Of a DNA stretch of 64,000 nt, positions 35,738 to 48,064 are shown in pieces. A program made the position numbers and the translations under genes. The notes beneath the pieces were generated by a model that searched no databases, was not told the origin of the DNA, and saw nothing but the letters and a program-made list of their open reading frames with translations. Source of the DNA: Helicoverpa zea (lineage: Eukaryota; Arthropoda; Insecta; Lepidoptera; Noctuidae); the NCBI RefSeq assembly GCF_022581195.2, contig NC_061459.1:5890001-5954000 (forward strand). The letters run 5' to 3'. Position 1 is the stretch's first letter. Each line of letters begins with the position of its first letter.

Positions 35738-38110
35738 TGTAATGACAATAGAATCTAGGTACCGAATGAATTTCATATTAACACAACAGCAACAACAACG
35801 ATCTCGGACTAAACTTAGATTGTCCCATGTTTGCTGCTCCAAATATTGAAAGTATCTTTCAGTAATGATCTAATAACGAATAAAATAGTTATCTACATAA
35901 AAACGAAGAAAAGGGTTCTCCAATGCATCTAACATTCGCAACTCAAATCTGCATTTAAGACCGTAATTGGCATTGAACTGCATTCGTATTTATCGACTGT
36001 ATAGCCAGACGGTGACCTCGAGCAATTCAGGCTTAGCTTATAAATATTATATTGCGGTCCAGACACTATTAGATGCCAGTGGAACGGAACCGTTCTTTAA
36101 GAACACTTCTAATATTTTTCACTAGATTCAAAAACTAAACCGTATTATTTTATAACAATGACTATCTTTTGTGTCATACATATAAAACTTTGGTTTTGAC
36201 ATGAAAAATGTAAGGTTTGTTCTAGTAAAATAATTTCATGAATTACCTTTGGTAGATTCAGCTCTAGGTACATCAATATTTCGGTTAATCATTATGAATG
36301 TATTCCACACATCTGCATGACGTTTAGGATGTCTTTATGAGTGATTGCCCTTGATCTGACCTAAGAATAGAACTTCCATCGTCGATTTCTCTATTGAATC
36401 ATGGTTGTTTCAGCGGTGAGTTAAAAATTCAAGAAGTTCATCTTGACTGTCGGGTTATTATTGATTTGTGAAGATTTTATCAAGAAACAAATTTTATTGC
36501 TGTAAAACTAATGAATGAAATTCTTGAAACAAATATCCTAAACAAATTCTAATCAACGCGGTAACTTGAATCGATATTTTTCAAAATCCATTATTGTTAA
36601 GAAAACTTCAAATACGATTAATTCGCTTAAACTTACATTCACGGTTTGCTAAATATAACATTCCTTTCCTAAAATAGTTTCTGCAAGTTGTTAGGTAATG
36701 TATTACATTTAAGTACCTACTTTGTATAACAATGTGTGAAACGACTTTAATATAGCCAGAGAGCATTGGCATGGAACTCGACAAAAATAAGCAGTGTTCA
36801 CCCGTCTGCAAGTTTAATTGACTTGATACTTTTGCACTCTGTTTTATACTCGAATATTTGAATACTTCGAGGCATTCTGCTACTCACCGTATTGATCCAA
36901 GTCAAATAATTGTCATGTGTATGTAATGCATATTTTTACTATGGTAAACATTCAAAACAAATCTGTCTAAAGGCTACACTAAAATATTACTTTAACTGAC
37001 ACCACCTCAGATTTAACTGTATAGTTCCCAAAAACTGTAATTTATTTATCACATCAACCGTTTTAGACATGTTCAATGAAGTCAGGCGCATCTTAAATAA
37101 TGCATTACAGGCCAGTAAAATAAATTAGCAGAGAAGATTTCTGAGAACAGTTAATAACAACATTCGGCCTACTTAATGGATGTTTTTCGAAAAGCTCCAG
37201 TGTTATATTCATTAGTGGGTGCTCGCTGTGCGCCGTTCATTAGTACTGTGCGCTTTATCTGCAAGTTTTGTCTCGCTCTACCTTGTTTTTCATTCAATTA
37301 CAAGCCAACTAATTGAAAAATCACGCTGAAGAGTAGGTAGATATTTGTACAGCTGGCTTCAGTGGGTCGAGACGTGTTCTCGATATTATATCGCGGTGTA
37401 TGAAAGTATAATAGTTACGTAACTCCAGATTCCCCAGATTTTCTCTTAGTAATCTGAACTAATTTGAGAGTTAGCCAAACACTATATCAGTAATGTACAT
37501 AGGTAAACTGTGAGCAATTTTGTTAATTGGTCGACCTTAGATCTATTTAGCGGCAATGATAATTATATATCTTACTTGATTAACAGTTAGCGAAGCAATT
37601 ACTGCAACGTTTACAAATAACCCCAGTCCGTGGTATAGCTGTGCACTGTAAACGTATATTTCAGACTTATAAAAGTTTGATTTATTTGAGAATCAATGTG
37701 CAATTTCTGCATTCATGTAGAACAAAGCCGGGGTGCAGGTGGCTATGGCGGGCCCCTGGGCACAACAGTTGCATAAGTCCTACCTGACTTATCGATCTTA
37801 CATCTCTTGAGGTGTTGTTTCACTAAGGGGCCAAACAATATATTTAAAATTCTAAAATGTAGAAGTTTTTGTTATTTTAAATGTATCTTTAGCCTTTACT
37901 AAGAAGTCTGAATGTTCTATTTTACACCAAAAAGTATTTAATTTATTATTTTAAAAATAAACTTATCAATACATTAATTAACTAATGTCATAGATGTTAT
38001 AATATGTATTAATAAGAACATTAAATATAGTAAAGTATATAAATAGTTAATAAGATGTGTTAGCATCCATAACTCAAGCTAATAAATAGCTTACCGATAT
38101 TTATTTATTG
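35738..38110. other. Non-coding stretch upstream of the sarcoglycan coding exons
   Basis: AT-rich sequence with no gene and no defined repeat. It is most likely the last part of the first intron of the sarcoglycan gene, since the first coding exon starts at a splice acceptor. Confidence 0.5.
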
Positions 38111-38116
38111 TTTCAG

Positions 38117-40447
38117 TTATATTCACACGATTTCAATACCATCAATCTAAGAAAACATGAGCGTCGAGGGTACGAGCACAAACGTCATCCGCGGATGGGG
38201 CTGCACGCCTACTGGTGAGCCGCCACCAGCAGCCGTGGCCACTGAGAACACCTCCAGTAAAGGCTGCCTTGCCACGGTATTCACCAAAGGCTGGAGAAGA
38301 ACCACTCTATACGCCATACTGGTGTTCTTAATGATCCTCGTGTTTCTGAACATTGCGCTCACCTTGTGGATAGTCGGCGCTTTGAAGCTCACTATGGTAA
38401 GATTTTATGTTTGATATATATCGTTATTTTTATTTACATAGATATTAACATTCCAGCCGTTTTCCCGCGGTTTCACCCGCGTCCGTGGGAGCTACTGCCC
38501 GCACCGGGATATAATATAGCCTATGTTACTCGCAGATAATATAGCTTTCTAATGGTGAAAGAATATTTAAAATCGGTCCAGTAGTATCCATTACAAGCAA
38601 ACAAACAAAGTTTTCCTCTTTATAATATTAGTATAGATTAACAAACAAACTTGCAGCAATGCTTAACATCTTAACCCTATAGTAAGCGCGTTTTTTTTAT
38701 ATTACTTATGAACATTTTGCCGCTCATGTTTATAATAACTAATAAAGAAAACTAGGAAAGAATGTCACAAATTGCATTAATTGTTAAAATGAATAAATGT
38801 CCTTTATGCTATAAAATGAATAAATATCCTATATGTATAATTTTAATTAAAAAAAACTGCACAAAACTACCTGAGACATTTCTGTCTTCAGAACGGAGTG
38901 GGACCAATAAGAATAGTGAAAGGTGGCATCCACGTGGACGGTCAGGCGTGGGTGGTGGACAACCTGGTGGCGTCCACCATCACGTCGCAGGTTGCGCAAC
39001 CCATCACTATCCACTCACACCGCAACTTCAGCGTTCAGGTCGTTGAACCTGAAAGCTCGGAACACTCGAAGCTCTTTATAAGTGAGTACTTCTACTTAAA
39101 TTCATCACGGTTGTCTTCAAAATTCACTGCAAAGATTTATTTACGTGTAGATACTGGTATAAATCATCTATGATTGAAAACGTATGTATTTTCTCGTATG
39201 AACCAAACGAGTTTTAACACTAAATAAATACCAAATGACTTAGTTACAAATTTTATCGATGCTTAAAACTTGCTCAATAAGACAGTATAAATAAGTTTTA
39301 CAAAAAGTAGTTACTGGTTTTATAGATTTTTACACTGCTTGTAAATACTACCTCTACGATTCGTAGCAGCTACGATTGCTACGAAAAAGCCAGTCTCGTA
39401 GCGATCGTAGTCAAGAGGTCATATTTGTAACCAAAACTAAAAACAATTTGTTGCTTCGGAGATTTAAAGTTTTGGTTCGAAATACCAACCGACTATTCAA
39501 TGATAGCTGACAAATAATTATGTTACCTACTTTAATTAAAACTTAGGCGGTTAAAGCTTTTATCCTTTTTAATTTTAATAACGATAGTTTCTAAAAAAGG
39601 TTTATTTTATTTAAGTATTCGTGGCAACCATTTCAGAGCGCGATCACCTTGAATTCAGCGGTCGCGCGCTACACGTGCGCGACTCGCGTGGCGGGCCGGT
39701 GTTCTCGGCGGCGCGGGACGAGGTGCGAGTCTTCTCCGACTCGCTGGCGGTCGACGGGCCCGGCGGCATCAACGTGCGCAGTGCCGTGCAAGTGCCTGTC
39801 GTGAGAGCGCCTCCCGCTTTTGATCTGCAGTACGTAGCCCTTATATGTATTCCACAAATACCTTTGGCCAGCATTCTATGTATTACCATCAACTATGTAT
39901 GCAAAGCTATATGCAAAAAAAAAACTAGCCACATCGAATGCAAGACTGGGCCGGGTAAAATGCTGGCAATAAGGCCAGTTTATCTATAAGAGTAAACATA
40001 CAATATTGCATATTTTGTAACAAAGAATTTAATAGCAAATTTCCGATCCAGGTTGGAATCTCTAACAAGGCGGTTAGACTTGAGAGCGCCAGAGAACATA
40101 TTCCTCGAGAGCAGAGCAGGCAAAATTGACATTACATCGCACGGCAATATCAAACTAGACTCAGTCGTTGGTGCTGTAAGTACTATATTTTCTACTTCAT
40201 TGCAAAATATCAAATTCTAATTTATCAATGTCAATTCAATGTCATATTTTAATTTCAGATCAAACTCAACGCTCAAAATATAGTGATCAATAATTTAAAA
40301 GAAGCTGTAAGAACTGAGACGCCTAATAAAAACGTGAGAAGTACTAAAGTGTACCAGCTGTGTGCGTGTGCGACGGGGAAACTATTCCTGGCCGCGCCGG
40401 AGTCGCCGTGCGTAGCGCACGACGACGACACCGAACTGTGTCGATGA
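38117..40447 (+). CDS. Scgdelta: Delta-type sarcoglycan, complete, five coding exons
   Basis: This is a single-pass type II membrane protein of the sarcoglycan complex, which binds the dystrophin-associated complex at the muscle surface. Coding exons are 38157-38396, 38892-39081, 39637-39829, 40052-40175 and 40259-40447, all GT-AG and joining in frame to 311 aa (human delta is about 290). Exon sequence starts at 38117 after the acceptor TTTATTGTTTCAG, giving 40 bp of 5'UTR. Residues 1-48 are cytoplasmic and end in positives (KGWRR). Residues 51-73 are the membrane segment (LYAILVFLMILVFLNIAL). NFS at 125-127 is a possible N-glycosylation site. The C-terminus has the cysteine cluster typical of beta/gamma/delta sarcoglycans (C284, C286, C300, C310). 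Exon 3 is distinctly GC-rich. Insects have one gene for the gamma/delta branch. Confidence is high for the family and good for the exon ends. Confidence 0.93.
38451..38636 (+). mobile_element. Lepidopteran retroposon copy in sarcoglycan intron 1
   Basis: The copy contains GCGGTTTCACCCGCGTCCGT, ATATAGCCTATGTTACTCGC, AATCGGTCCAGTAGT and ends TATAATATTAGTATAGA. I recognise this as the widespread lepidopteran 3' sequence of an RTE-like LINE or dependent SINE. A short direct repeat ATTAACA flanks it (38444-38450 and 38637-38643). Two related copies lie in EMC10 introns. Confidence 0.82.
39350..39419. repeat. GTAGC-rich hairpin in sarcoglycan intron 2
   Basis: ACCTCT at 39350 pairs with AGAGGT at 39419. 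Between them TACGATTCGTAGC, CTACGATTGCTACGA and CTCGTAGCGATCGTAGTC repeat one short motif in both orientations. It resembles the cluster at 20202-20251. It may be a very small palindromic mobile element. Confidence 0.55.
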
Positions 40448-41253
40448 TGACCGAACACGATTATGATGCACCTAGTCATAGCCAACACTGACCATAGTGC
40501 CAAATAGATAGTGAAATATCTTAGATAAGCTGAAAATATTCCAAATAAGAAACAAAAATATTGTTAGTTGAAAATACGTATTAGATATAAAAATTACTGT
40601 TTATAAATAGATTTAAACAGATTTTTACATTTTGCACATCGGAATTTTATAAAACTAAAAATACTTAAAGCATTTACATATTGTACTTAAATATAGACTG
40701 TATTTTAACAAAATAGAGTTTAGTTGCACTTTTAGTCAATTATATACTTGAATGTATGCCTTTTACGAGCTCTTATGATTAGTCGCCTTATGCAAACAGA
40801 TATTCTGTAGCAAATAATGAATCATTCTCATAGAATTAAGAACGTTATTGTCATGTAGTACATATCTATAACAACTAGTCATTTTAGTGAGTCATAATAG
40901 AAATAAGTAAGATTTGTTACATTTTGTTATGTTTCAGCGTCTGTGAATAATTAAATCAACCTGAAAACTAAAGACTACCGCAATTAAATGTTGAGGTTAA
41001 TTTTATAAATTCAAAAGCGTATGTCAAAGGTTTACTTTTCTACCATTAAGATAAAATCTAATGCGATGCGAGCGTGCATTTGTATTATACTAGACGTGAT
41101 CCCGCGGCAGGACGCGAGTGTTACGGAATAGCGATTGGAACGCACAATGTAAATGGCCTGAAGAGAAATTGCTCGGGCCATTCAAGAAAATAGCCAATTT
41201 GTAGATCATGTTGCATGTTGGTTAGTACCTACGCATTTTAAATTGTTAATAAA
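40448..41253 (+). other. Sarcoglycan 3'UTR and downstream sequence
   Basis: AT-rich non-coding sequence follows the TGA. The AATAAA at 41248-41253 is a candidate polyadenylation signal. Nothing else is identified, and the true 3' end is unknown. Confidence 0.35.
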
Positions 41254-43093
41254 TATGTATAATAGAAACGGTTTGTTTTATTTTCAAAATAATGAGATAA
41301 CTTTAGATCTAAGACTAGGTCATAACTAATACATCTGAAATACAGAAATTTCCCAAATACAAACTCGTGTATTTGGATAAAATGTTAATTAACGAATGAT
41401 GCAGTTCAATGCATAAGTACTGAGCAGTTTACCTACACTACTGAGCAGAATTCGAAATATCATAAACGAGCTAATTCCTAAATATCCACACGGGTTAAAA
41501 TCCCAAGCGAGTGATTAGTGTGGGGAGCATCGCAGCCGCGGCTCGCGACCGGACCGCGCCGCACCGCACCGCGTCCTCGGTAATTAGAGCTAGCCGCCGA
41601 CCACCCTAATTGAAACCGCAACGACAACGTTCTGTTTCTGTCGCTTTTTTCCCGCGCTGCCGCTGTTAACGAGGGGCAACATTAGGATTGCATCTTTAGA
41701 ATTTTGCTTACTTCGTACACGTCCTCGATTCAATACGGTGCGGTTTCAGTTGTTTGAGTAATTAGCTAATTCCGTAACCGTTGGCTTTGCGCTTTTACAA
41801 TTGCTTGGAATTGAATACACAAATAAATGTACAAAGACAAAAAGTAGAATTATTTTGTGTATTTATATCAACGTCATTAAAAGATTATAAACACAGTAAA
41901 TTAAATCGAGTAAATCTATCGTAACTAATAAACAAAATCATTCATTCGAACATAAGTGTAATGGTATGATAACCTATCCGTTCACCCCAAATTACAACAA
42001 CACCAATCAAGACCGCAGCTTCCCATAATCCTATAAGTGCGTAGATCCAGATACCTATATTAGATAATTGCAGCCACTCAGCGGGAATGTGTCTATGCGT
42101 GCTATCTATATGTAAATCGTATTCCGTGCAAATAATAACGCAACGACTATACTCAAAGGGAAGACGAGCCGAAGGAACACACTCGTTGAGACTGAATTTT
42201 ATTTGTTTACTTTATCCTCCGTGACATAAAGGAGCTGTGAACTGTTACATTTATTTCACGACACTTTTTTTTAGTTACGACTCAATAAACAAAGACAATC
42301 GAGTGCAAATATTGGTACACATTTTGATTTTTGTTTGTTTATCCAATCTTTTGAGCAATAAAATGTTACAGAACAATCGCGGAGCGTCAAAGAAAGTGCC
42401 GGCAGATTTTCCATAAGACAACTTTAAAGAAATTGAATTGTGTTTCGGTCATGTAAGATGTTAGCATATCCCCAACGACACTGCTTACGTTTGTTGTGGA
42501 ATGTTACAAGTTTCCGTTTTCCCCGTTGTTTCATTTGTCGCTAAGGGCACAAGTTTCTTTACGACTCTCCGGATACCTTTTAAATGCGCTCCCTATAGCA
42601 TTACGGCCTGCCGTTTTATCAGATCACCTCCCATTACACACGACATGCTCATATGTTTCGTTTTTTGTTTTCTGTTCCGTCTTATTAGGATTATAAATTA
42701 GAATTTCAAAATTTAAAAAAGTTGCTATTTTTATTACTGTTATAGTTTTGCCGAGTCTGTAAAGTTTTTTTTTTTTATATGTTAATTATTTAGATAATCT
42801 TAATCTTCCTAACGAAAATACCCTTCAGATCATAAATTTTCTAGCAGAAAATAACTAAGATAAAAAAATCTAGGCTTGGTCTTTTAAATTGTAATTATTC
42901 ACTTATGATCGTTGGCTGCATTTTAGCAACTTACGAAAATCCACCTGCAAAGTCTGAAGACGCGAAACACGAACAGCAAACACAAGAATATATTATTCTA
43001 CATTAATGTCACCATTACTACTAATAAATGTTGTCTGCGAATCTGATTCTGTCGGCTTCGCAGAACAAACGAAACGGGATTTTCCATCAGGTG
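41254..43093. other. Non-coding stretch
   Basis: No gene is seen. A GC-rich island at about 41530-41660 contains CCGCACCGCACCGCG. The rest is AT-rich. Confidence 0.5.
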
Positions 43094-43108
43094 CATTCTT
43101 TCACAGGT

Positions 43109-43502
43109 CCATCCTCCGAGCCTTTTTCCCAACCATATTGGGGTCGGCTTCCAGTCTAACCGGATTCAGTTGAGTACCAGTGCTTATAAGAAGCGACTGC
43201 CTATCTGACCTCCTCAACCCAGTTAACCGGGCAACCCAATACCCCCTAGACTAGGTTAGACTAGTGTCAGACTTACTGGCTTCTGACTACCCGTAACGAC
43301 TGCCAAGGATGTTCAATGACAGCCGGGACCTACAGTTTAACGTGCCATCCGAAACACAGTCATTGGTGTCTAAGATATACTTAGAAAGTACATACAAACT
43401 TAGAAAAGTTGCATTGGTACTTGCCTGACCTGGAATCGAACCCGCGCCCTCATACTTGAGAGGTTGGTTCTTTGCCCACTAGGTTACCACGATTTTTTTT
43501 CA
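43109..43502 (-). mobile_element. tRNA-derived SINE with 15-bp target-site duplication
   Basis: The 394-bp insertion is flanked by perfect CATTCTTTCACAGGT repeats at 43094-43108 and 43503-43517. Read on the minus strand, it starts with a tRNA-like head containing an A-box-like TAACCTAGTGG and a B box GGTTCGATTCC, the internal RNA polymerase III promoter. The body and 3' end contain GGGTAGTCAGAAGCC and GCCGACCCCAATATGGTTGG. A diverged copy of the 3' half lies at 57060-57220. A run of eight T lies between the head and the adjacent duplication, which is unusual for the 5' side. Confidence 0.9.
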
Positions 43503-43517
43503 CATTCTTTCACAGGT

Positions 43518-46500
43518 GTCTACAATAATTGAAAACGTGTTTAAATGATGTATTTTTGGTAGCCACGAAGGAAATTGTTTAGAAATAAGACTGTGGTCGG
43601 CCGGCAAGTTGCGGACTGAAGCAGAAAGTGTCCAGCTCGGAGTTCATCGACTTGTCCACATTATGTAGATGAGGCCGCAGGTGCTCGTTATGTGGCCAGG
43701 CGTACACAGTATAAAAACTTCGCCGAACAAAACGACCCTTACACTCACTATTTGTGGATGGCGCCCTCTGCCGTCGCCTTGCGGGAAACTATACATAATG
43801 TTTGTGATGCCACTTCAAATATATTTGTGTGATTTTATTTCAGTTTTGTCTGTACTTTCATATTTTGAAAAATTTTAACTTTGCAAAAAGCAGAGTTAAA
43901 GTTTTAGTCTAAATAGGTTATTGAAATTAAATATTTGTGACAGAAAAAAAAATACAAAATAACTAATGAACTAATTGAACCATGTCATTTAATAAAATAT
44001 GTAGTTTAGAAGCTCAAATATTTAATTAAAACCGTAAGTTACCCAGCCATTTAAACATGGCTCCTACAAACTGAATCACATAGTATTTACAATACAAGAA
44101 ACAGTAGATAAATATCAAATTTGTGATAAATAGGAACATTTGGGAGTTGGTGCGCGGATGACAAATACGGCTGTTAAAGCCACCTGGCCACGATACCTGT
44201 CTGCAACCAGTATTTACGTAACGCTATGCTAACTGTACTTGTACTATGTAAAACAGGAAAAAACATATCTGTTCATATTCAGCAGTTATTCTCCTCTTTA
44301 CCAAAAACAGGTGTTAAATGAAGTTAGTAAAATAATATTTATGGGCTACGTACATTAAACAGATATATACCTATGTATAACAGTACAAATATAATGCTAA
44401 CACATTTTCCTGAAGGTATAAAAGTGTAATGAGGACGCACAAAATGTAATTTTAATTTTATTCTTGGCACTTTTTCCACGGCTGGTGGTACGCTTAATCA
44501 TAATCACGGCGCGCGTGATAATCTCACGGCTCGCGCCAGGAGTGAAGAGGAAACGACATACGGCTTATTTTTTTTCTCGTTATCTCCATGTTAGCTCCTT
44601 TCTGAATCGTTTACATATTGAGCTATTTATATCAAAAGCAATTTTTTGTGTCTTTAATTAAATTAGGTAGTCTTGTTCCTCATATGTATGGAGAACAAAA
44701 TACTATAACCAACTCTGAACTTCTGAATTCGAAACTGTATTTAGCCTTAAATTTTAAGAGATTTTAAATTAATTATTTACATTCTCAATAAATGTAGGAT
44801 GCGTATAAAAAAAAACTAAATTAAAATAAAAAAGCTTCATAACATCCAAAAATATAAATGTGTATGCAAAGCTTCTGGGAAAACTCTAATGAACGTTATA
44901 TTTAAATACATCAATTACAAACCATCATTAATAAAATGTCAATCACAGCATTTTCCTGCCTGAGACCCTCACAAATGTCTATCAGTCTTACTTACCAAGG
45001 TAACTTAGTTAATTTTGTTTTCGAAAAAATTACAGGTCCGCTCAGGTGATTACGGTGAACATAAACTTTGATTGATACACATTGAAATTTAATTATCTTA
45101 AAATGAAATATTGAAGTGGCAGACACTTTAATATTGTGATCGTTTCTTTTTTTATTAAAGTATGATGGCGGTGGTACCGATTTACGATTTAGCATGTTTC
45201 GCTTATGCAAATGTATTGTGAAGACAAGGCGGCGCGCGCGGGGCTTCCTCTCCGGGACTCCGGCATTATATGGCAATCCCACTTTGTCAAGGCACCGACT
45301 TGCCTGTTATTGCGGAATGTTTCACCTGCAACACACTAACGGAACGTACTGTAATAACATTTACACAGGGGAAATTCAAACGTCGAACTATTTGCGCATT
45401 TGCCCCAAAATGGAATTTCTTTGTTACAGTAGGTAACTATAAATATTATATGAACGATGTGACAAAGAAGTGAAAAGGCAACGTTTGAGCTGCCATCAAA
45501 TATTGAACAGTTATTATTCCTGAAAAATAAAAAGACGTATGTATTTGTAGACGGTGAAACAAATGGTAGCTTCAATGAAACTAAAGAGCAGCCGCTAAGA
45601 GTAAGAGGGTACTGGTAAATGTTTTAAATTAATCAAGGCAAGACTACAATCGGCTGATTTGCATTTATACGAGCTACTCGCGCTCGCGCTCGGTCAAACC
45701 GCATCGATATCTAAACGGTTTGTCTTCAAACACTGGCAAAATTCATACGTTTCTTTTGTCTTCCGATAGTTTTATTCGAGTAACGAGTGCGAGTAACATA
45801 CCTATGCATAACTGAAAATAACATTTTTTTCTCACATTTTTAAAAGTTTTCAAACTATTTCAATAATGAGCCCTGCGTCGTGAACGTCTGTTTTCTTGCA
45901 TTTCACAGCAACATTTTTATTCAGACGCACATGTTTGTTTGTAATTAGCTGCAGTGAAGAGACATTTCTCTTAATTACTAATTAGGTATGACACAATGGC
46001 GTGGCAAGTAACATGGGCATAACTAAGTACAATAGCTAGTGGTTCGTGTAGCGATTAGATAATCTCTTAATAGCCTGCGAGCTGACATGTTTTGATTACT
46101 GGCATGTAGTCACTCGCATGATATACGCGAACTTAATTAACCGCATTGATTAACTTATGAGCCTCGTGTATTCGCAGCATATGACTTTTATGAGAAAAGC
46201 GTACTAAAAATGTTCGTGTCGTTAGTTAAATGTTAGATTCAAACGAAGCCATGAAGTTTTATGCGTCGTTGGTAATATCGTTACGCTCGTGTTACGTCGA
46301 ACACTTATTGAAACTGTTCTTAAGTGTTGTCCTTTTATGTAGCTACTCCATAAATGTTTGATAGGGCCATCTCGGGAAATCTCTGTCCCCATTCGCAGAG
46401 GGTCTGCAGTCAAATAAAACTGGAATCCCAAATATTATTCGGCGACATTTTCCCGTTCCTTCGATGTGAACTTTTATTTTTATGCTCTTACGTATTCTTA

Positions 46501-47413
46501 TCAGAGAAGAGACACACTCCGGGAGAGCTTCTGACATACTGACTTAAATCCTTTTCCCAAGAATGTAAGTTTGTCTTGGATTACAGTTTCTTCGTCTTTC
46601 TTTAATATTATTGTGGCAATTTTAGGGTTTAACGTAAAAAGGGACGATGATACGATTACTTATTGGAATTTATGGAACATATCTGAGTGAACGAAAGATT
46701 TTTGTTTTTAGTCCGTAGTGTTGGGTGTGAAATGGTTTCAAGTTTTGTTGCAATGCAAGTTTTCCGTTATTAGTTTTAATTTATTCAAACTAGACTATTT
46801 ATGGCTTTGCTAGCCTATACCCAAAAGGAGGAATAAGCAGCTGTGTTTTCAGCTTCAGCCATTATAATAATTAATGACGTAAGTAAATTAGCTCGGGTTT
46901 ACCTTAACGAGACATTTGCTCCGAACGTCTTATGCTTACAGTAAGCTGCAATACTGGCAACTGTTCGTACTTCTACAATACTGGCAATGCCCTTATGTGG
47001 CCATGTAGCGGGACAGATGTAAAGTAAACAATACTCGTTAGCATCTAAATTCGTGTAATTACTTTTATTTTAAATACAAAAGCTAATCAATTATGTTTTT
47101 TCACGCACTTTGTACTCACAAAAAATAAACATATACAATATACACTAGATTCATTTCGATGTAGCATCACACACTGCACTGGGTGTCTACAAAGCAAGTG
47201 AAGTGTGCGAGTGACCTGTGACTTCAGACTCCACTAGATCATGAGCGCGACAGGCGGCACAAATTTAATTTAGTTCTTGCCCGCTGCCGGATAAGCTGGC
47301 TACTCTCAGCGTTACATGCAGGACAAAAACATCAAGCTTAAGAAAGCTAATACAACTGTTAACACTGGTGCGTGAAGTAAAGTCCAGAGTTTGGTTAAGT
47401 ATCAGTTCCTTTT
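43518..47413. other. Non-coding stretch
   Basis: No convincing gene or element is visible. Open frames such as 45194-45436 (+) and 44992-45282 (-) overlap each other and lack domains. There are minor GC islands at about 44500-44550 and 45220-45300. Confidence 0.5.
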
Positions 47414-47694
47414 TAGGGTTCCGTAGGGTAAAACGGGACCCTATTGTTTTCGCTCCTCTGTCCGTCCGTCCGTCCGCCCGTCTGTCCGTCTGTCACCAGG
47501 GATGTATCTCGTGAACTACGACAGTTAGAGAGTTGAAATTTTCACAAATGATGTATTTCTGTTGCCGCTATAACAACAAATACTGAAAACTAGAATAAAA
47601 TAAATATTTTGAAGGGCTCCCGTACAACAAACGTGATTTTAAATAATGGTACGGATCCCTTCGTGCGCGAGTCCGACTCGCGTTGGCCGGTTTT
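47414..47694 (+). mobile_element. Lepidopteran repeat TTAGGGTTCCGTA...GCGAGTCCGACTCGC...GGCCGG
   Basis: It begins TAGGGTTCCGTAGGGTAAAA and contains a (GTCC)n/(GTCT)n run at about 47458-47495, CGTGAACTACGACAGTTAG and TTGAAATTTTCACA. It ends TTCGTGCGCGAGTCCGACTC followed by GCGTTGGCCGG. I recognise this as a very common lepidopteran non-coding retroposon. No target duplication is obvious. The end matches the fragment near 30940-30980. Confidence 0.82.
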
Positions 47695-47932
47695 AAGTTT
47701 AAATTAATTTGTGTTATCTTTCACGTCTATACTTATATGTAGCTTACGAGTACTAGTAAGTTTACAAAAGTTAGTTTTACTGTAGCCCGCGTTCTGAGAG
47801 TCAACAAGACTGCGGTTTGGTGGCTTGCCGGTAAAGCTCGCTCGCGGAACCGCGGATTCGAGAAGTGGAGAGGTGCACTCTGGTCTGTTTAGTGTTGTTA
47901 AACACCTGACGGAACTCTTACCGCCTTACCAC

Positions 47933-48064
47933 AAAAACTTTTAAACGTCAGTTTATGCCTTGTCTAAAAAAATGTCAAATTATGACGTTGACATATGGTT
48001 CATTTTGCAGCCAAAATTTTATTAGACAAGTGTAAAACAGGGTTTAAAGTTTTTGTAGTAAGGC
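47933..48064. mobile_element. Small MITE, about 132 bp
   Basis: GCCTTACCACAAAAACTTTT at the left pairs with the complement of GCCTTACTACAAAAACTTTA at the right. Similarity continues inward through CTTGTCTAAAAAAAT against CTTGTCTAATAAAAT. Only a short interior remains, so the element can fold into one hairpin. The target duplication is uncertain. Confidence 0.78.
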
